A stretch of DNA of 64,000 nucleotides. Source: Prototheca cutis (taxonomy: Eukaryota > Chlorophyta > Trebouxiophyceae > Chlorellales > Chlorellaceae). The first letter of the stretch is position 1. Each line of letters begins with the position of its first letter. Under the pieces are notes generated by a model, which saw only the letters and a list, made by a program, of their open reading frames with translations, was not told the origin of the DNA and searched no databases. The stretch is taken from positions 35,284 to 99,283 of the forward strand of contig BCIH01000016.1 in the NCBI GenBank assembly GCA_002897115.2, written 5' to 3'. This document shows positions 36,708-48,847 of this stretch, piece after piece. Made by a program: the position numbers and the translations under genes.

Positions 36708-38554
36708 CTAGAGTCCCAGAGCCGCAAGCAGATGCTGGGCGCCGTCAAACCGGAGCTCAAACGGTGGGGGCCCCTGTGCCTGTGCTTCTGGTGCGCCGGG
36801 GGTGCTGCAGCCCGAGTTTTGGCGGCAGGGAGGACCCCACATGCCCACCTCGTCCTGGTACAACCCCCGGGGCAGGAACCCACTCAGGTCCAGGCTCATC
36901 GACCCCGAAAGGTCTGAGGTGTTCAGGGAAGCCGATTCGAAGCTGGCCCAGGAGGCCTTGCCTGATGGCGCAGACTGGAGGTCGCCGGCGGTTGCTGCCC
37001 TCGGTGCTTGAAGCACGTTGCATGGCCCGGGCACGGCCGCGAGCATCGGCATTGCCAAAGGAGGAGCTGCCAGTAGGGCTGGCCCGCTGACAACACGGTC
37101 GACGTGCCCAGGCCGGGGTGCCTGGCGCTCAGAAGCGTAGTCCCAGGGCGCGGCCCAGTCATCGGCACCACAGCCGCGGGGAGTCGCTGATGCAGTGGCA
37201 ACACCCTCATGGGCATAAGGCACAAGACAAGCTGCAATGGGACGGTGACCGCACCGCAGCATGGCCCCGCCCAGTGCGGCGAGCTCGGCGGGCTTGTGGG
37301 GTCCCGACAGCCGGGCAGCACGTGCGTCAAAGGCGCGGAGCATGGGCCCCAGGCCCGGCCCCGCGGTGAGTTCACCGCCCATGCGTGCCATGGCCGTGGC
37401 CGTGTTGGCCATGGCCTGCATGCCAAACGCGGGCGCGCGTGCGGTGGCTTCGGTGACGAGCAGACGGGCGAGGGGGCCGGCCGCGGCGCGCAGCCCCGCG
37501 CCCAGATTGGCCAGACCCAGCGCGCAGCACGAGATGCCCTGGACCGCCAGACTTCCAGGCGTGCGCTGCACGAGGGTGGTGATGGCGGCCAGCACATCCA
37601 TGCGTACGGCAAAGGCATCGCCATGCCGCCGGCGCAGCTGGCCCCAGCTCCACAGCATGTTGGCCACGCCCTGGGCGTCAAAACTCAGCGCAAGGAGGTA
37701 CGTGCGCTCCCACAGCGCCTCGCGGGCGGGGGCACCGGGGAGGTAGGCACCCATGCGGCCCCACGCATACCACGTGCTGCTCACGGCCTGCGCGTTCGGT
37801 CGGGCTCCCTCGTCGGGAGCGGCCAGGCACAGCAGCAGTGCCACCTCCAGCGCCTCCAGCAGGCCTGCGGGAGGCGCGTAGCCGTCGCAGTACAGCTTGC
37901 TCACGGCCCATGCCGCATTACTCGTGCTCTGAGGGTTGAAGGCCCCAGCACAGCACTGCTCCACCACCAGGCCTGCAGTTGTTTATTGCGATGGCGGGGT
38001 TGTCAGGGGCTGGCTTGGGGGCGAGGGAAAGAAATAACCACAACTGTATCCCACCCAACCACACACATACAAATACGACAGAAAAACTTACTGGTGAGGA
38101 GCTGGAAGACGGGGGATCCGAGCACGGCGCCGCGCTCGGCAGAGTGGCTGCCCAGGAACTTTGCCAGGCGCTGCAGCGCGGCGGTCAGGTTGATGCTGTC
38201 CAGCCAGTCCATGCTGTCGACCACGATGGCAAAGATGTCGGCGGGGCAGTGCGCCGCCATCAGCCGCATGTTGACCTGCTTCGCGCACTGCCGGCGGCTG
38301 GGTCCACCGGCGGCGGTGGCGCCCCCACGCTGGCCGCCAGTCGGCACGGCACGGCCGCGAGCGCCGGCGCCGCGGGCAAAGGGACTCGGGCCTTCGTGCA
38401 CAGAGCTGGGAGACGCAGTGGGAGAGGTGGCACCAGAAAGGAGGATGGGAGAACCCTGCAAGGTGGGTGTGGGAGTTTGGTAAGTTGAGTGTGTGTGGGA
38501 CATTAGCAACGCTCCTGTCGCAGCGGGGGCTGCTGCTGGCAAAGCAGTCGCCAT
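36708..38554 (-). CDS. OPR-like helical-repeat protein, probable organelle RNA factor
   Basis: Two exons, 38554-38092 and 37972-36708, joined in phase 1; about 575 aa. The first exon carries a low-complexity N-terminus, then VNMRLMAAHCPADIFAIVVD and LTAALQRLAKF, a layout common in green-algal OPR and RAP-family proteins. The second exon has degenerate 35-40-residue helical repeats marked by PQSTSNAAWAVSKL, NAQAVSSTWYAWGRM, FDAQGVANMLWSWGQL, AVQGISCCALGLANL and GMQAMANTATAMARM. Such proteins usually bind specific chloroplast or mitochondrial transcripts and affect their stability, splicing or translation. No RAP domain or catalytic motif is visible at the C-terminus, which is Pro/Ser/Gly-rich. 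Target organelle and RNA cannot be read from the sequence. Confidence 0.65.
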
Positions 38555-40220
38555 GATCCATGCTGTATTATTCAAGCGCACGCCACAAACATTCATTAGA
38601 AATAAATGCGACCGATCGCCAGGCATTGAAGCAGAATGGAAGAGGGGGTGTGGGAGGGTAGGGAAGCACGTGCGTGACCGGCTTCTGGGGGGGGTGAAGG
38701 CTGTCCGACGGAGAGCCCCGCTGACTCATGCGAAACTCCATAATGTCTACAGCGAGATTAACAGCCCCACTGACCTTTCTGCCACATGAACCATCGTCAG
38801 AAAGAGCATCCATGTTTCCAAACATGGGATACCGCGCTCCTGTTTCCTGCCAGCCAGCAGTGAGCAGGGACATTGCGCACTGTGGCGTCCGAAGAGTGCC
38901 GCCGAAATGGCCAGTCTTTTCCTACAGACTTCTCACTGCTAGGCACGGTTTTCCGCCACGATCTCGCTTGCTTGAACGAATTTCGATCTTAAGGATGAAC
39001 AATGGGCTTCTGAACCACCGCGTGAGGTATCTATATCGGGGACTGTGGTTGGCGCACGCCAGCCACACCCACTGCGTATCCCCTGTGCAGGCCGACGTAC
39101 GTGACGCCCAGCCAGCTTCAAGTTGCGATTGGCGACGTGCGATGTGAGTGCTCCTCGCGCTTGCCAAGAGTCGGCGTCAAATCCACCTCGATTGTGTAAA
39201 ACCGCTTGGTCTCAACCGTGCGAGGGAGAACCGTGCAGGGCGGCGCCGTAGCAGAGCTTGTCGGCCCTAGCCAGCCTCCCGGCACAGAATACCCTGCAAT
39301 CGCCGGAGTCCACATCGGCAGCAGCACGACAAATTCCCAGCTTAAAAGAACGGCATGCCGCCACCATTTCCGCTCAGAATGACTTGTTGATCTGCATGGG
39401 ATGGCTCGTTCCTCCCATCGCGCTTGATATTTCTGTCGCCCCCGTGGTGCCGTTGTGGGGTCGGTGGAGGCCGACGAGTTCGGGACGAAGATTTACCCCC
39501 AAAAAACCCTCAACCCCACTGGATGAGCAGCCAGCTGGCCAGTCAGCTGACTTGTCACACCTTGAGGTATTGTATAATTGCATGAAACATGAATCTGACA
39601 TGTATGGGAGGCAAACTCACTTACGGGCATGAGGGCATATCTGTTTGTGCCAGCGCCCTGCCTGCAAAACAGAGCGTTGACAAATCAAGCAAGCCCAGGC
39701 CAGGCTGCCCACCATGCCAGTTATAAGTCTGGATCATCGATGCGAATCAAACAACCTAGCCTATGCACTGTTATGGCCAGGTGCGTCAGTGGCCAGAGCT
39801 TGCATACACCAGTCAGGCATGCCCATCTCTCAAACATCCACCGCTAGGTCAAACCATGGACCAACGGCAAATCAAACAAATTTCCATGTGGCCGCAGCGC
39901 TCGGGGTTTTCTCTGGGATATGGGTCTCCTGATTGCGCCGGTCCTCTCCCTCACCCAAGGTTGGGTGTGGCACCCGCGTTCAGGGTGCCAAAGTTTTCGG
40001 CAGGCCACATCCACCGAGATCACTTAACTGGGCGAGCCCATATTGGCGCCAGGAGAACAGGACATTCTTGCATGTCATCGATTGCATTTTGTTCACTGAT
40101 ATGATCGGGACTGGATGATCGCTGCGGTATGCAGCGCCTTGGCCTGAATCGCGGGGGCAGCTTGCTGAGGAGGGCACAGTAGGAGCGAGCCGGTGGTCTG
40201 AGCTGGGCTGGCCGTTCTCG
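38555..40220. other. Divergent intergenic region between OPR-like (-) and VPS52 (+)
   Basis: About 1.67 kb. No frame shows a recognisable domain. A 69-codon minus-strand frame (39327-39118) has a protein-like stretch (TVETKRFYTIEVDLTPTLG) but no partners. Otherwise nothing identified; promoters for both flanking genes are expected here. Confidence 0.5.
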
Positions 40221-43200
40221 ATGGCCGAGGTAGCTGCGCAGCGGACTCCTGCCAATGTACAGGAGGCCGTGAAGGCCCTGGAGAGGGATCAGCTGCATGA
40301 GGAGGAGCTTGTTCTGGATCTCGGGGATCTGGACCTTACCTCCGAGCAGATCAGTCTGGCCGGGTTGGAGAAGGATGTGGACGCCCTGGCGCAGCACGAA
40401 GTGCTCAAGACGAGCCTGGATCAAGGTGATTGTTGCTTATTTCGGCATCCTGGGGCCGCATGGGGAGGGGCTGCGGTGCATGGACATGTGGAGGGTTCGG
40501 TCAACGCATCAGTGAGACATTGTTATGTCAACGGTGTTCCCACCAGGGTCCCCCCCTCTCTGCGATCACCACCAGGTCTGGACCCGCGGGAGTACGGCAA
40601 GATATACGATGATGAGCTGCGGCAAGCTGAGCTGGCCTCGGTAGAGGATTACATTGCGGAGGCAGGCAACCTCGCTGCGCTCCACCGAGACGTGAGGCGG
40701 GAGGAGTTTTGTGTGCAATACCATGCTCAATGCGACGCAGGAGGGATTTGGTGCTTGCAATCCCACAAGGACCAGTGCCCTCGTCAGTACCTTGACATCA
40801 GGCCCCCCCTTCCATGCATCAACAAATGTTGCAGATCAAGCAATGTGACGAGGTACTTCAGGAAGTAGAAGCCGTGCTCTCCCAGTTCCAGTCAGATCTG
40901 GGCTCCATTTCCAGCGAGATCCGACTGCTCCAGTCGGAGAGCCAGAACCTGAACAGCCGGCTGCGCTCCAAGCGCGCCCTCAAGGCGGGTTTGCAGTGTG
41001 TCTTTGGGCTGAGCTCTTGAGCAGTACAAACACCCAATCCGAAGCCCCCCCCGAACCCTGAAACGGTATTGCTGCCGTGAACAAACCCACAATTGCTTGG
41101 TTTCTCTCTCACACACAGAATGAGCTGGATGAGTTTGTGCGCAAGATCAGCTTGGAACCGGGCCTGATCCGAGGGATTGTCCAGGTTTGTTGGAGCTGTT
41201 GCTCATGTGGTGGGGCTCTGATGCCCAGGCACTGGCTATTTTCAAATGGTGGTCTTGCATGTGTTTCATGGAATACGCCCACCTCCCTGCATGCAACCCC
41301 CTGCTGCTCTTCCCGCAGGCGGATGTTCAGAGCGAGGAGTTTATGACGTTGCTTGGCGTGCTGGGAAGCAAGCTGGAAGCTGCTGTGCATGACCGCGCCG
41401 TTCAAAACACGGCAGCACTCAGGTTGGTAGTGCCTTTTTTGGAATGTCATGTGCGGGTAGAGAGGAGGTGGTGGTGGCACAGGTTCTTTCTAGAGGCAGA
41501 GCCGCCAGGCAGTCGCTGCGGTCAGTGGTCCAAGCTATGTCATCGAAGTGTGATGGCATGCCTTTTGCCTGCTTCAGCCTCGCCCAGCACATGCATGCCA
41601 CCAGTTTGCGCACAAGGGAGCCCAACTCACAAATGCCTCCCTTTCTACAACCTAAACCCCCCCCCCCCCCCCAAAAAAAAAATAAAAAAATAAATAATAA
41701 TAATAATAATAAATAAATAACAATTCAGGGATGTGACGCCAGAGCTGGACAAGCTCCGGATCAAAGCCATTACCAAGTGCCGTGATTTCTTGTTTGGCAA
41801 AATTTGGGATTTTAGGAGGCCACGGACAAACATCCAGGTGAGGGGGGTTAGGAGCAGGGGGGATTGCTTGGCATGGCTTGTGAGGGTGAGATGGGGACAC
41901 GCCTGGACACCAGGCATGGGCACCTGAGAGAGGGAGGTGCCAGGGTCTGGCATTGACCGTTTTTGCATTTCATGGTGGCCGGCCAACGAGCGCAGAGCGG
42001 CATGGATGCATGAAGATCCTGGCCCATTCCTTTCTTTCTTCCACCACCCCCCACACAGATCAAGCAACCGGTGTTGCTCAAGTTCAAGCCCATGGTGGCG
42101 TTCCTCAAGCAGCACGCGCCCGACATCTATGGGGAGGCGAGTTGGCATCGAGAAAGAGGCGGATGTCGTCTTGGCGGCTGTTGGATTGGGGGCCTCCCAG
42201 AGACCACAGGCATGTTCTGTTTTCCCCCCTTGAATGACATGCCGTCCCATGCTTTGCCTGCCAGGTCCAGAATGCGTACGTGGACGTGGTCTCGACAAAG
42301 ATCCTGGATCTCTTCCGCAACTACTGGGCCATTATTGACCGACTCGAGGTCCGAGTGGGTTTGGGGGGATTGGGATGTGCTTGCTTGCGTGCAAACAGAC
42401 GGCTCGCTCCGTGCGTATGTCGGGGTTTCCTTCCTTTATTCTCCACAGCCACGACCAGCTATCTCCTGGTGTGACAGGAAAAGATCCTGACCGAGCACGA
42501 CACGCTGGGCGCACCACCCGTGGCGCCCGGGGCGGGCGTTTTTTCTTTCTTTCATCGCGGGAGTGGGACTGGTGGCGCGGACTCACCTTTGGGCGCGGGC
42601 GTCCGCGCGGAGGCCTTTGGGCTTCAGGATCGCGCGTTTGTGCTGGAGCAGGTGGATGCGCCGCCGCTGGTGCTGCATGCGGCGGAGAGCCGGGGCCAGC
42701 GGTTTCCCTATGAGGCACTGTTCCGGTCGGTGGGCAAGCTGCTGGCAGACACAGCGGCACACGAGTACTTGTTTTGCGACGAGTTCTGGGGCGAACCAGG
42801 CGTGTACAGCCGCGTGTTTGGCCCCGTGCTGGCGTTTGTGGAAGGCAGCCTGGGCGCGGCACTGGCCGAGCAGCACGACCCCCTGGCCCTGTTGCTGATG
42901 GCATGCCTGAATCGACGGTTTGCCCTCGCCATGGTCCGCCGCCGCAACCCGGCACTGGACGAACACTTTGACGCTGTCAACCTGCTCATCTGGCCACGCC
43001 TCAAACTCGTTATGGACGCCCAACTTGCCTCTGTCAAGGCCATGACGCCGGGGCACGACGGGGTTGCAGGAGCTGGTGCTGCGACCAGCATGCTGGGTAG
43101 CACCCGCCACCTGCTGGGCGGCATTGGCGGCGGCAGTGCGGGCGGCCCCTCGGCATCAACGACAGCCGCACCATCGCTGCATTACCTGACGGAACGCTAT

Positions 43201-43777
43201 GCGGCGCTGATGCCGGCACTGCTGGTCCTGCAGGCGGGGCTGTCGGAAGAGCCGCTGGAGAACAACATGGAGCGGCTGCGGTATGCCGTTATGAATGCGC
43301 TGTTGACGCTGAGCCATGGGTTCCCGGGCAAACGGCTGGGTCCAGTGTTTCTGGTCATGAATTTCGGGCACATTGCCGCCGCGCTGCGAACTTCCGCTGC
43401 GCGGGGCCTGCCCCGGGCGGGGTCGGCCGGTGGACTCGCTCAGGCTGGTGGTGGGAGTGCAGGCCCGGAATCGTATGCCAGCCCCACGTACTCCCAAGAA
43501 TCTGCAAGGCCAGTCACAGCAGGAGCTCAAGACCCCGTCACTGCCGCGCTCGGGCCCTCAGGCGTCGCGGTGCTTCACGAAATCGAAGAAGGGCTCCGCA
43601 GGGCGACCTCCATTTATGTGGAGGACGTCCTGACCACCATCGCCCCAGACATGGTAGGAGCGTGAAGGCGGGTCTTTTACAGGTCTTTTCAACGATGTGA
43701 GGCATCCATCAGAAGCACCTGGAATGTCCAGTTTTCTCGCAGCCCAAATGGCTACAGCCTTTTAGCAACCATGTCTC

Positions 43778-43842
<65 letters not shown>

Positions 43843-44334
43843 ACAAAAAAAACCCTGTGTAGCTGGCATTTGTGAAGCGGGCAGAGGTGCTGGCAACAGG
43901 GCATGCAGATGGTCAGTCCATCCCCGGAGCGGGTACGACTGAAGCAGCCCCCATCATCCACGACTTTTCAGCCACGTGGCACGGCCGGGCAGAAGCGGTG
44001 GCAAGGTGCGGTTCGTCTAGATTACTCTTTCGGGCTGAATCATGGACATTGACATGGCCAGAAGGGGTGGTGGGCTTTGAGACCCTGCACACCCAACTAC
44101 ATACGCACACTGCTCCGTCCACAACCCCCCAAACTCGACAGGGAGGTGTCACGGGACTTTGGGGTCACAAATGCCGCCAAGGGCGTGCTGCAGGCAGTGT
44201 TTACGCAGTTGCTCATGCACTACTCGCGCTTGCTGGAGCTGATCAAGAGGCAGGGTGCCGCGGGTGTGGCCCTGGCACGGGAGGCTGTCCCACTCCCAAC
44301 TGTCATGTATGGTCTCAATGCCCTCAGCAGATGA
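40221..44334 (+). CDS. VPS52: VPS52, GARP/EARP tethering complex subunit
   Basis: Subunit of the complex that tethers endosome-derived vesicles at the trans-Golgi. Eleven exons: 40221-40425, 40576-40691, 40835-40984, 41119-41184, 41319-41422, 41729-41837, 42059-42136, 42265-42348, 42478-43653, 43863-44005, 44142-44334; about 807 aa (human about 720). An N-terminal coiled coil (VEAVLSQFQSDLGSISSEIR) leads to the family core: NELDEFVRKISLEPGLIRGI, LDKLRIKAITKCRDFLFGKI, RRPRTNIQIKQPVLLKFK, AFLKQHAPDIYGE, then RFPYEALFRSVGKLL, EYLFCDEFW, HYLTERYAALMPALL. The C-terminus has LAFVKRAEVL, VLQAVFTQLLMHYSRLLELI and PTVMYGLNALSR. The seventh intron appears to use a GC donor (GAG|GCGAGT). The third intron donor is ambiguous: either GC at 40985 or a weak GT nearby. 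An Ala/Gly-rich insert sits in the large exon. Confidence 0.95.
41657..41720. repeat. C16 / A-rich / (TAA)n tract in VPS52 intron
   Basis: Sixteen C, then an A run and TAA repeats, immediately upstream of the caattcag acceptor at 41728. Confidence 0.9.
43780..43853. repeat. Poly-C (49 nt), (AC)n and A-run in VPS52 intron
   Basis: Homopolymer 43780-43828, then (AC)8, then A8, ending just before the ctgtgtag acceptor at 43862. Confidence 0.95.
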
Positions 44335-45118
44335 TGCCGAGTTTTGGCGACGGATTCTGCACAGAACCCCCAGCCTCGAGGGAGGTTTGGCATGCACTGC
44401 ATGGCAGTAACGCCCCTGCTGTTGGACGTACTGCGGCGGCCTTGTTGTCGGACACACCCCCCCCCCCGATAAATTTCTGGACCCAACTGAACAAACCGAC
44501 GATACAAAGAACACAGCCCATTTCACAGGTCTGCAACATTTCACTTTGGTTGCAGTCGGTTGTCGTGTGCTCGAGCAGACAAGTCGTAGCGTCCAGTGCA
44601 TGCGAGTCGGAGAGTAGGACGCAGAAATAAGCACTGTGGCAAGGGCCAGCATGGAAAGGCCGGTGAACAGGCGGCGGCAAAGAGGTGGCCAAGCGAGAGG
44701 GGTACGGGCAGGCAGCGCAGTGCGGGTCCCACACAATCGAGCAAAATTTGACTTTTGACTAAGCAAAAGGGCAGAGAAGTGAGCTCCATGGCGGCTCATC
44801 AGGCCAAACATACTTTTATATTGTTTTCACACAAACGGAAGGGAGGCCCAATGGCAGGTCCTGAAATGCATCCGGGCGGCAGCGCGAAACAGAGAGACAG
44901 ATTGATACATACGCAACTCGCACCCGCAGCAATCTCAGTGTGGGCGCTCCAAGGTCGTAGGCAGTGGTCCAGTGTCTGCCACTGCCGGCAGTGGCGTGCG
45001 CTGCCGTCTCAACGCTCAGGGCGGGACTTCAAGCTCTGCCACGGGCGCAGGGCCAGAGCCCATGCTCTGTGCCTGCAGGCTGCCCCATGCTGCCTTTGCC
45101 GCTGATTGGATGCTGGTA
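44335..45118. other. Convergent intergenic region between VPS52 (+) and putative secreted protein gene (-)
   Basis: About 780 bp, presumably 3' UTRs. Minus-strand frames here have a hydrophobic stretch (SMLALATVLISASYS, about 44.65-44.70 kb). No splice link to the upstream gene could be established. Confidence 0.45.
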
Positions 45119-46289
45119 TCATCTCTGCGGATCGGTAATGGCACGAGTGCGGGGTGTCTGGACATGCGCCCACGGAACCAGCTGTTTTGTGTACAGCCCA
45201 AAGTGGTGTACGGATTTGCCCAACACAGCAATACCACGAGGGCATTCCCTGTGAATGTCATTGCCCACATGATAACGAGTGCAGTCATGAATGACGACCG
45301 CCGTTCCCCAGGGTCCTGTGTTGCCCTGCCAGGGACTTTTGCAGCTGCGCAGAAAAGGGAACAGTCAGCCAGAAATCACATACCTTACACAAACGAGGCT
45401 CGTGAGGACGGTGCAGTTGCCGCCGCTGACCGGGACCGCAACGCCCGTGGGCCGCTCCTGAGAGTAGGTGCCGTCCTTCTGGCAAAACTCCCCCGTCACC
45501 GAACGGACAGCCTGTCCCTCGGCGAGTGCATTGGAAGTCACGAGCGTCGTGCCGTACTGAGAAGAGTAGTCGAGCCCTGCGGTAGAAAGTGCGGTGAATC
45601 ATTTTACCAGCGGAAGGTGTGCCTCTTGTGGGCCAACCACGGCTCTCTGGATCCAGCAAGCACGCAAATCAAAGGACCATTTCCACAGCAAGCAAGCAGC
45701 TCATATCAGATTGGAAGATAAGGGGTCCCTGCTTAGAACAGGCGGTTCCAACTCAGTGGCGGTGTCTCTCCCCTCCCCTTCCCCCAAAAANCTCCCCAGG
45801 CACTGGAGCTCACCAATCATTTTGCATAGCAGGTCCGACGTGGCCACTGGGTCGCACACCGTGCCGTTGCCCATGCAGACATCAACAGCATCGCCCAACA
45901 GATTGACATTCCCATTGCAGAACACTGCAATCGATAACGAGGTGGGGGATCGACACGGTCAGGGCCCGATGGCCGCCGATAGCCACGCGTGACGGGCCCC
46001 CCCTAAACATTCAACCCCGTGGCACGTCCCTCCGGCACGTCTCCGACACCCAACGAACCAAGTGCGCGGCCCGAACTTCCAGCCTATTAACGCCCGATCT
46101 CACATCAGACATCACCAACGTACTCCATAGATCGGCTCCAGGAAAGATGGCGTCCCTCTCGGGCCGTTTGGTGACCCAGGCAAGCTCGACGTTGTCGCAC
46201 ACGGGCCAGGAGAGGCCAGCTGCGCCTGCCACGAAACCCACCAGGAGGAGTGCCACGGTGGCACCCGTTCGTCTTGCACTGGCCGTCAT
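45119..46289 (-). CDS. Putative secreted Cys-containing protein, unknown
   Basis: A gene model is partly visible. ATG 46289 opens a signal-peptide-like N-terminus (MTASARRTGATVALLLVGFV then AGAAG, likely cleavage after AAG), followed by LSWPVCDNVELAWV. An exon at 45924-45814 reads FCNGNVNLLGDAVDVCMGNG then TVCDPVATSDLLCKMI. It joins in phase 1 to 45576-45384: LDYSSQYGTTLVTSNA, GEFCQKDGTYSQ, GGNCTVLTSLVC. The 3' exon is ambiguous. One frame (stop at 45119) continues with CKSPWQGNTGPWGTAVVIHD; another contains a hydrophobic stretch (MTALVIMWAMTFTGNALVVL). The donor of the first exon does not match the next phase cleanly, so a small exon may be missing. Cysteine spacing suggests an extracellular or cell-wall protein. 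No family was recognised. Confidence 0.5.
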
Positions 46290-46894
46290 GATGGAAAATG
46301 AAACCGTAAACGATAATGATGCGCCACAGATCACCGATTAAAGGGGCCAGCGATCCCTCGGAAATGCTCACGTCAGTTCCTCGGAACCAGTCTACGTGAT
46401 CGGAATGGACACGGGGCAGTGCCGGCCGAATGACGTTATCTGATATCAACCCTGGGATTAATACTTGATAAGTGCTGGTTTGTTTTTCGATGTTTTGTAC
46501 CGCGGACATCGGTAGTCGAGCAACTTCCGGAGAGGTTCCCTCGGTACCTAGCCTGGTGTCCACGTCACAAGGTGGTTCGTGCCATGGACCCCACCGTGGA
46601 AGTCTCTGGAACCCACGGACGTAGCAGCCTCCGTCGCTTGGTGCCGCGTGCGCGCCCTCTCAGGCTGGATTCCTGGCCCAGATCCGGACGTTGCCAATGG
46701 TCCACAACCCGCTTGGTATCGCAAGAGGCATAAAACACGACTGAAACTTGACATTGACTTCTTCAGAGTCATTCTTCAGGGTCCAGGATTGGACATGCGA
46801 AATTGATGTGCATTCTTCAGACTACATATTCTTCAGCCCGAGCAGCGGCGCTTGCTTTCGGGCAGGGTGTGCTCGCAGAACCGCGCGGGGCAGC
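46290..46894. other. Intergenic: 5' flank of secreted-protein gene and 3' flank of Fe-SOD
   Basis: No supportable coding frame; nothing further recognised. Confidence 0.5.
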
Positions 46895-48120
46895 TCAGGC
46901 ACCGTAGCGCTCCGCAACCTGTGCACGGAGCGTAGCAGTGGATCACAACAGTGGACAGACGGTCCAGCAATGAAGTGTCTGGAAAGAGCATCCTCTGCTC
47001 CAGCATCTAATAATAGTGGCATGCATTCATGCCCCACCTCCAAACCCAACGTCATCCCACCTTGTCCCAGTTGACCATGCCCCAGAAGTTCTTGATGAAG
47101 TCGGGCCTGTGGTGCGATTGATAGCAGGTTGTGGAAGGAAGTCCGACATTTCTGGAACCTTCCTTATTCCAAGGGGGAGGTCTTGCATCTGGAATGCCCC
47201 CAACTCCCACCTCACACATCACTCCCAATCCCCCCCCCCCCCCCAAAAAAAAACAAACCTGCGGTTCTGGAAGTCCAGGTAGTAGGCGTGCTCCCAGACG
47301 TCCAGGGTGAGCAGGGGCTTGAGGCCCTCCACGGTCGGGGTCACAGCATTGGGGGTCTTGGTGATGGACAGCTTGTCACCGTCGGCCACAAGCCAGGCCC
47401 AGCCCGAGCCAAACTGCGTCGCGGCGGCGGCGCCGAACGCCTCCTTGAACTTGTCCAGTGACCCAAAGTCACGAGCAATGGCCTCACCCAGCTTCCCGGT
47501 AGGGTCACCTGCATGAACGTATGTGAGGGGAGGGTGTCATGGAATGTGCATTCGCCCATGCTATGAACAGGCAGTCGCATGGCCCCAGGCATGACCTACA
47601 ACCCCAGACGTAGATGAGCCAAGCCTCTGCCCGTCCAGCAGTCCAAGCGCCGCCAGGCACGTCCACCCGGCGCCAGGGCCACAGCATTCATCTCCACAAA
47701 TCCGACAAGCAATGTCGGAACACAGGCACTCACCTCCACCATTGGGGGAGAGGCACTCCCAGAAGAACTGGTGGTTCACGGCCTGGGCGGCGTTGTTAAA
47801 CTCCGGGGTGGGCTTGCCGTTGTTCCAGGACTTGAGCACAATCTGCAGGCCACGTCAGGGGTGGGTGTGTAACAGGACCTGTCGATGAGTATGTCCATGG
47901 CTGGAGCGGAGCGACAATGCGACCTGGACAACCCTGCCTGTCACAGACAATGACCAACATGCCCCCGACGCACCTCGTCCAGGGACAGGCTCTCCAGCTC
48001 TGTGCCCTTGATCTGGTTGTTCAGATTGTTCACGTACGCAGCGTGGTGCTTGCCCCAGTGAAACTCCAGCGTGCTCTGTGAATGGGCAAGGTGGCGAGGG
48101 TTACGTAAGCGCTGATGGGG

Positions 48121-48179
<59 letters not shown>

Positions 48180-48847
48180 TGTGCTGGACCTTGGGGTCAC
48201 GCATCTGCTTCCTCATCCAGTCTAAACGTTCCCTTGCCATCTGCTGGAAGTCATCCGAGGAGACCCCACACCACCACCACCACCATCGGGCCCCCCCCCC
48301 CCCCCCCCCCCCCCAAGGTGCCTGCCGCAGCCAACGCGCGTCCTCCGCGATCAAGTTGCAAGAATCCTATAACAGTATCGAACCAAACCACGTCAGCAGC
48401 AGTGATATCCTGGCCTCTCGCTCGCCACGCACCTTGCTCATGCCCTTGCTCTCCAGGGAGTCCTGCGCTCAAAGGGGGGGTGCCCTGACCATGTCAGAAA
48501 ACCCATCTTATTCGTGACCAGCCGACCCTGCGCACTGACATAAGCTATGTATGCTTCCTAAACCTCCCACTGCCGCCGGGATGCCATGGCCCCAAGTCCT
48601 CGTCATGCAACTCACAATGGCGAAGGGCAGGGGAGGCAGCTCGAAGGCCGCGCGGATCCTGGTCGAGGTGAAGCCCTGCGCAACATCAAACCCAGTTCGT
48701 ACGTTAGATCGGTCGTGAACACACGCACAAGCAGGCCTGGAGCTCCCCGACCACACCACCACGCACCCTGGCCCGAATGGCCGGGCGGGCCTGCACGAAG
48801 AGCGCCCGGGCCCTCAATCCAAGCATCTGCTTCATCATGGCAGCCAT
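46895..48847 (-). CDS. Iron superoxide dismutase (chloroplast-type)
   Basis: Dismutates superoxide to hydrogen peroxide and oxygen. Eight exons: 48847-48767, 48675-48616, 48462-48433, 48075-47974, 47842-47734, 47508-47259, 47106-47061, 46918-46895. All phases are consistent; about 233 aa. The N-terminus ([20 protein letters not shown]) is a basic organelle leader. Mature enzyme: [30 protein letters not shown] with the first His ligand, [15 protein letters not shown] with the second, [15 protein letters not shown], and [20 protein letters not shown] with the Asp and third His ligands. It ends [20 protein letters not shown] and [15 protein letters not shown] are Fe-SOD rather than Mn-SOD signatures. 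The 10-codon third exon and 8-codon last exon are unusually small. The leader could be mitochondrial or plastid by sequence alone. Confidence 0.95.
48124..48179. repeat. Poly-C tract, 56 nt, in Fe-SOD intron
   Basis: Poly-G in the Fe-SOD pre-mRNA, in the intron between exons 48462-48433 and 48075-47974, about 50 nt from the downstream exon. Confidence 0.95.
48291..48314. repeat. Second poly-C tract (24 nt), same Fe-SOD intron
   Basis: Preceded on the + strand by a (CCA)n run at about 48268-48284. The same intron therefore carries two G homopolymers in its transcript. Confidence 0.95.

Noticed and set aside
43872..44630. 252-codon + frame continuing past the VPS52 penultimate exon
   Set aside because: A donor at 44005 joined to the acceptor at 44141 restores the conserved VPS52 C-terminus; the read-through is intron.
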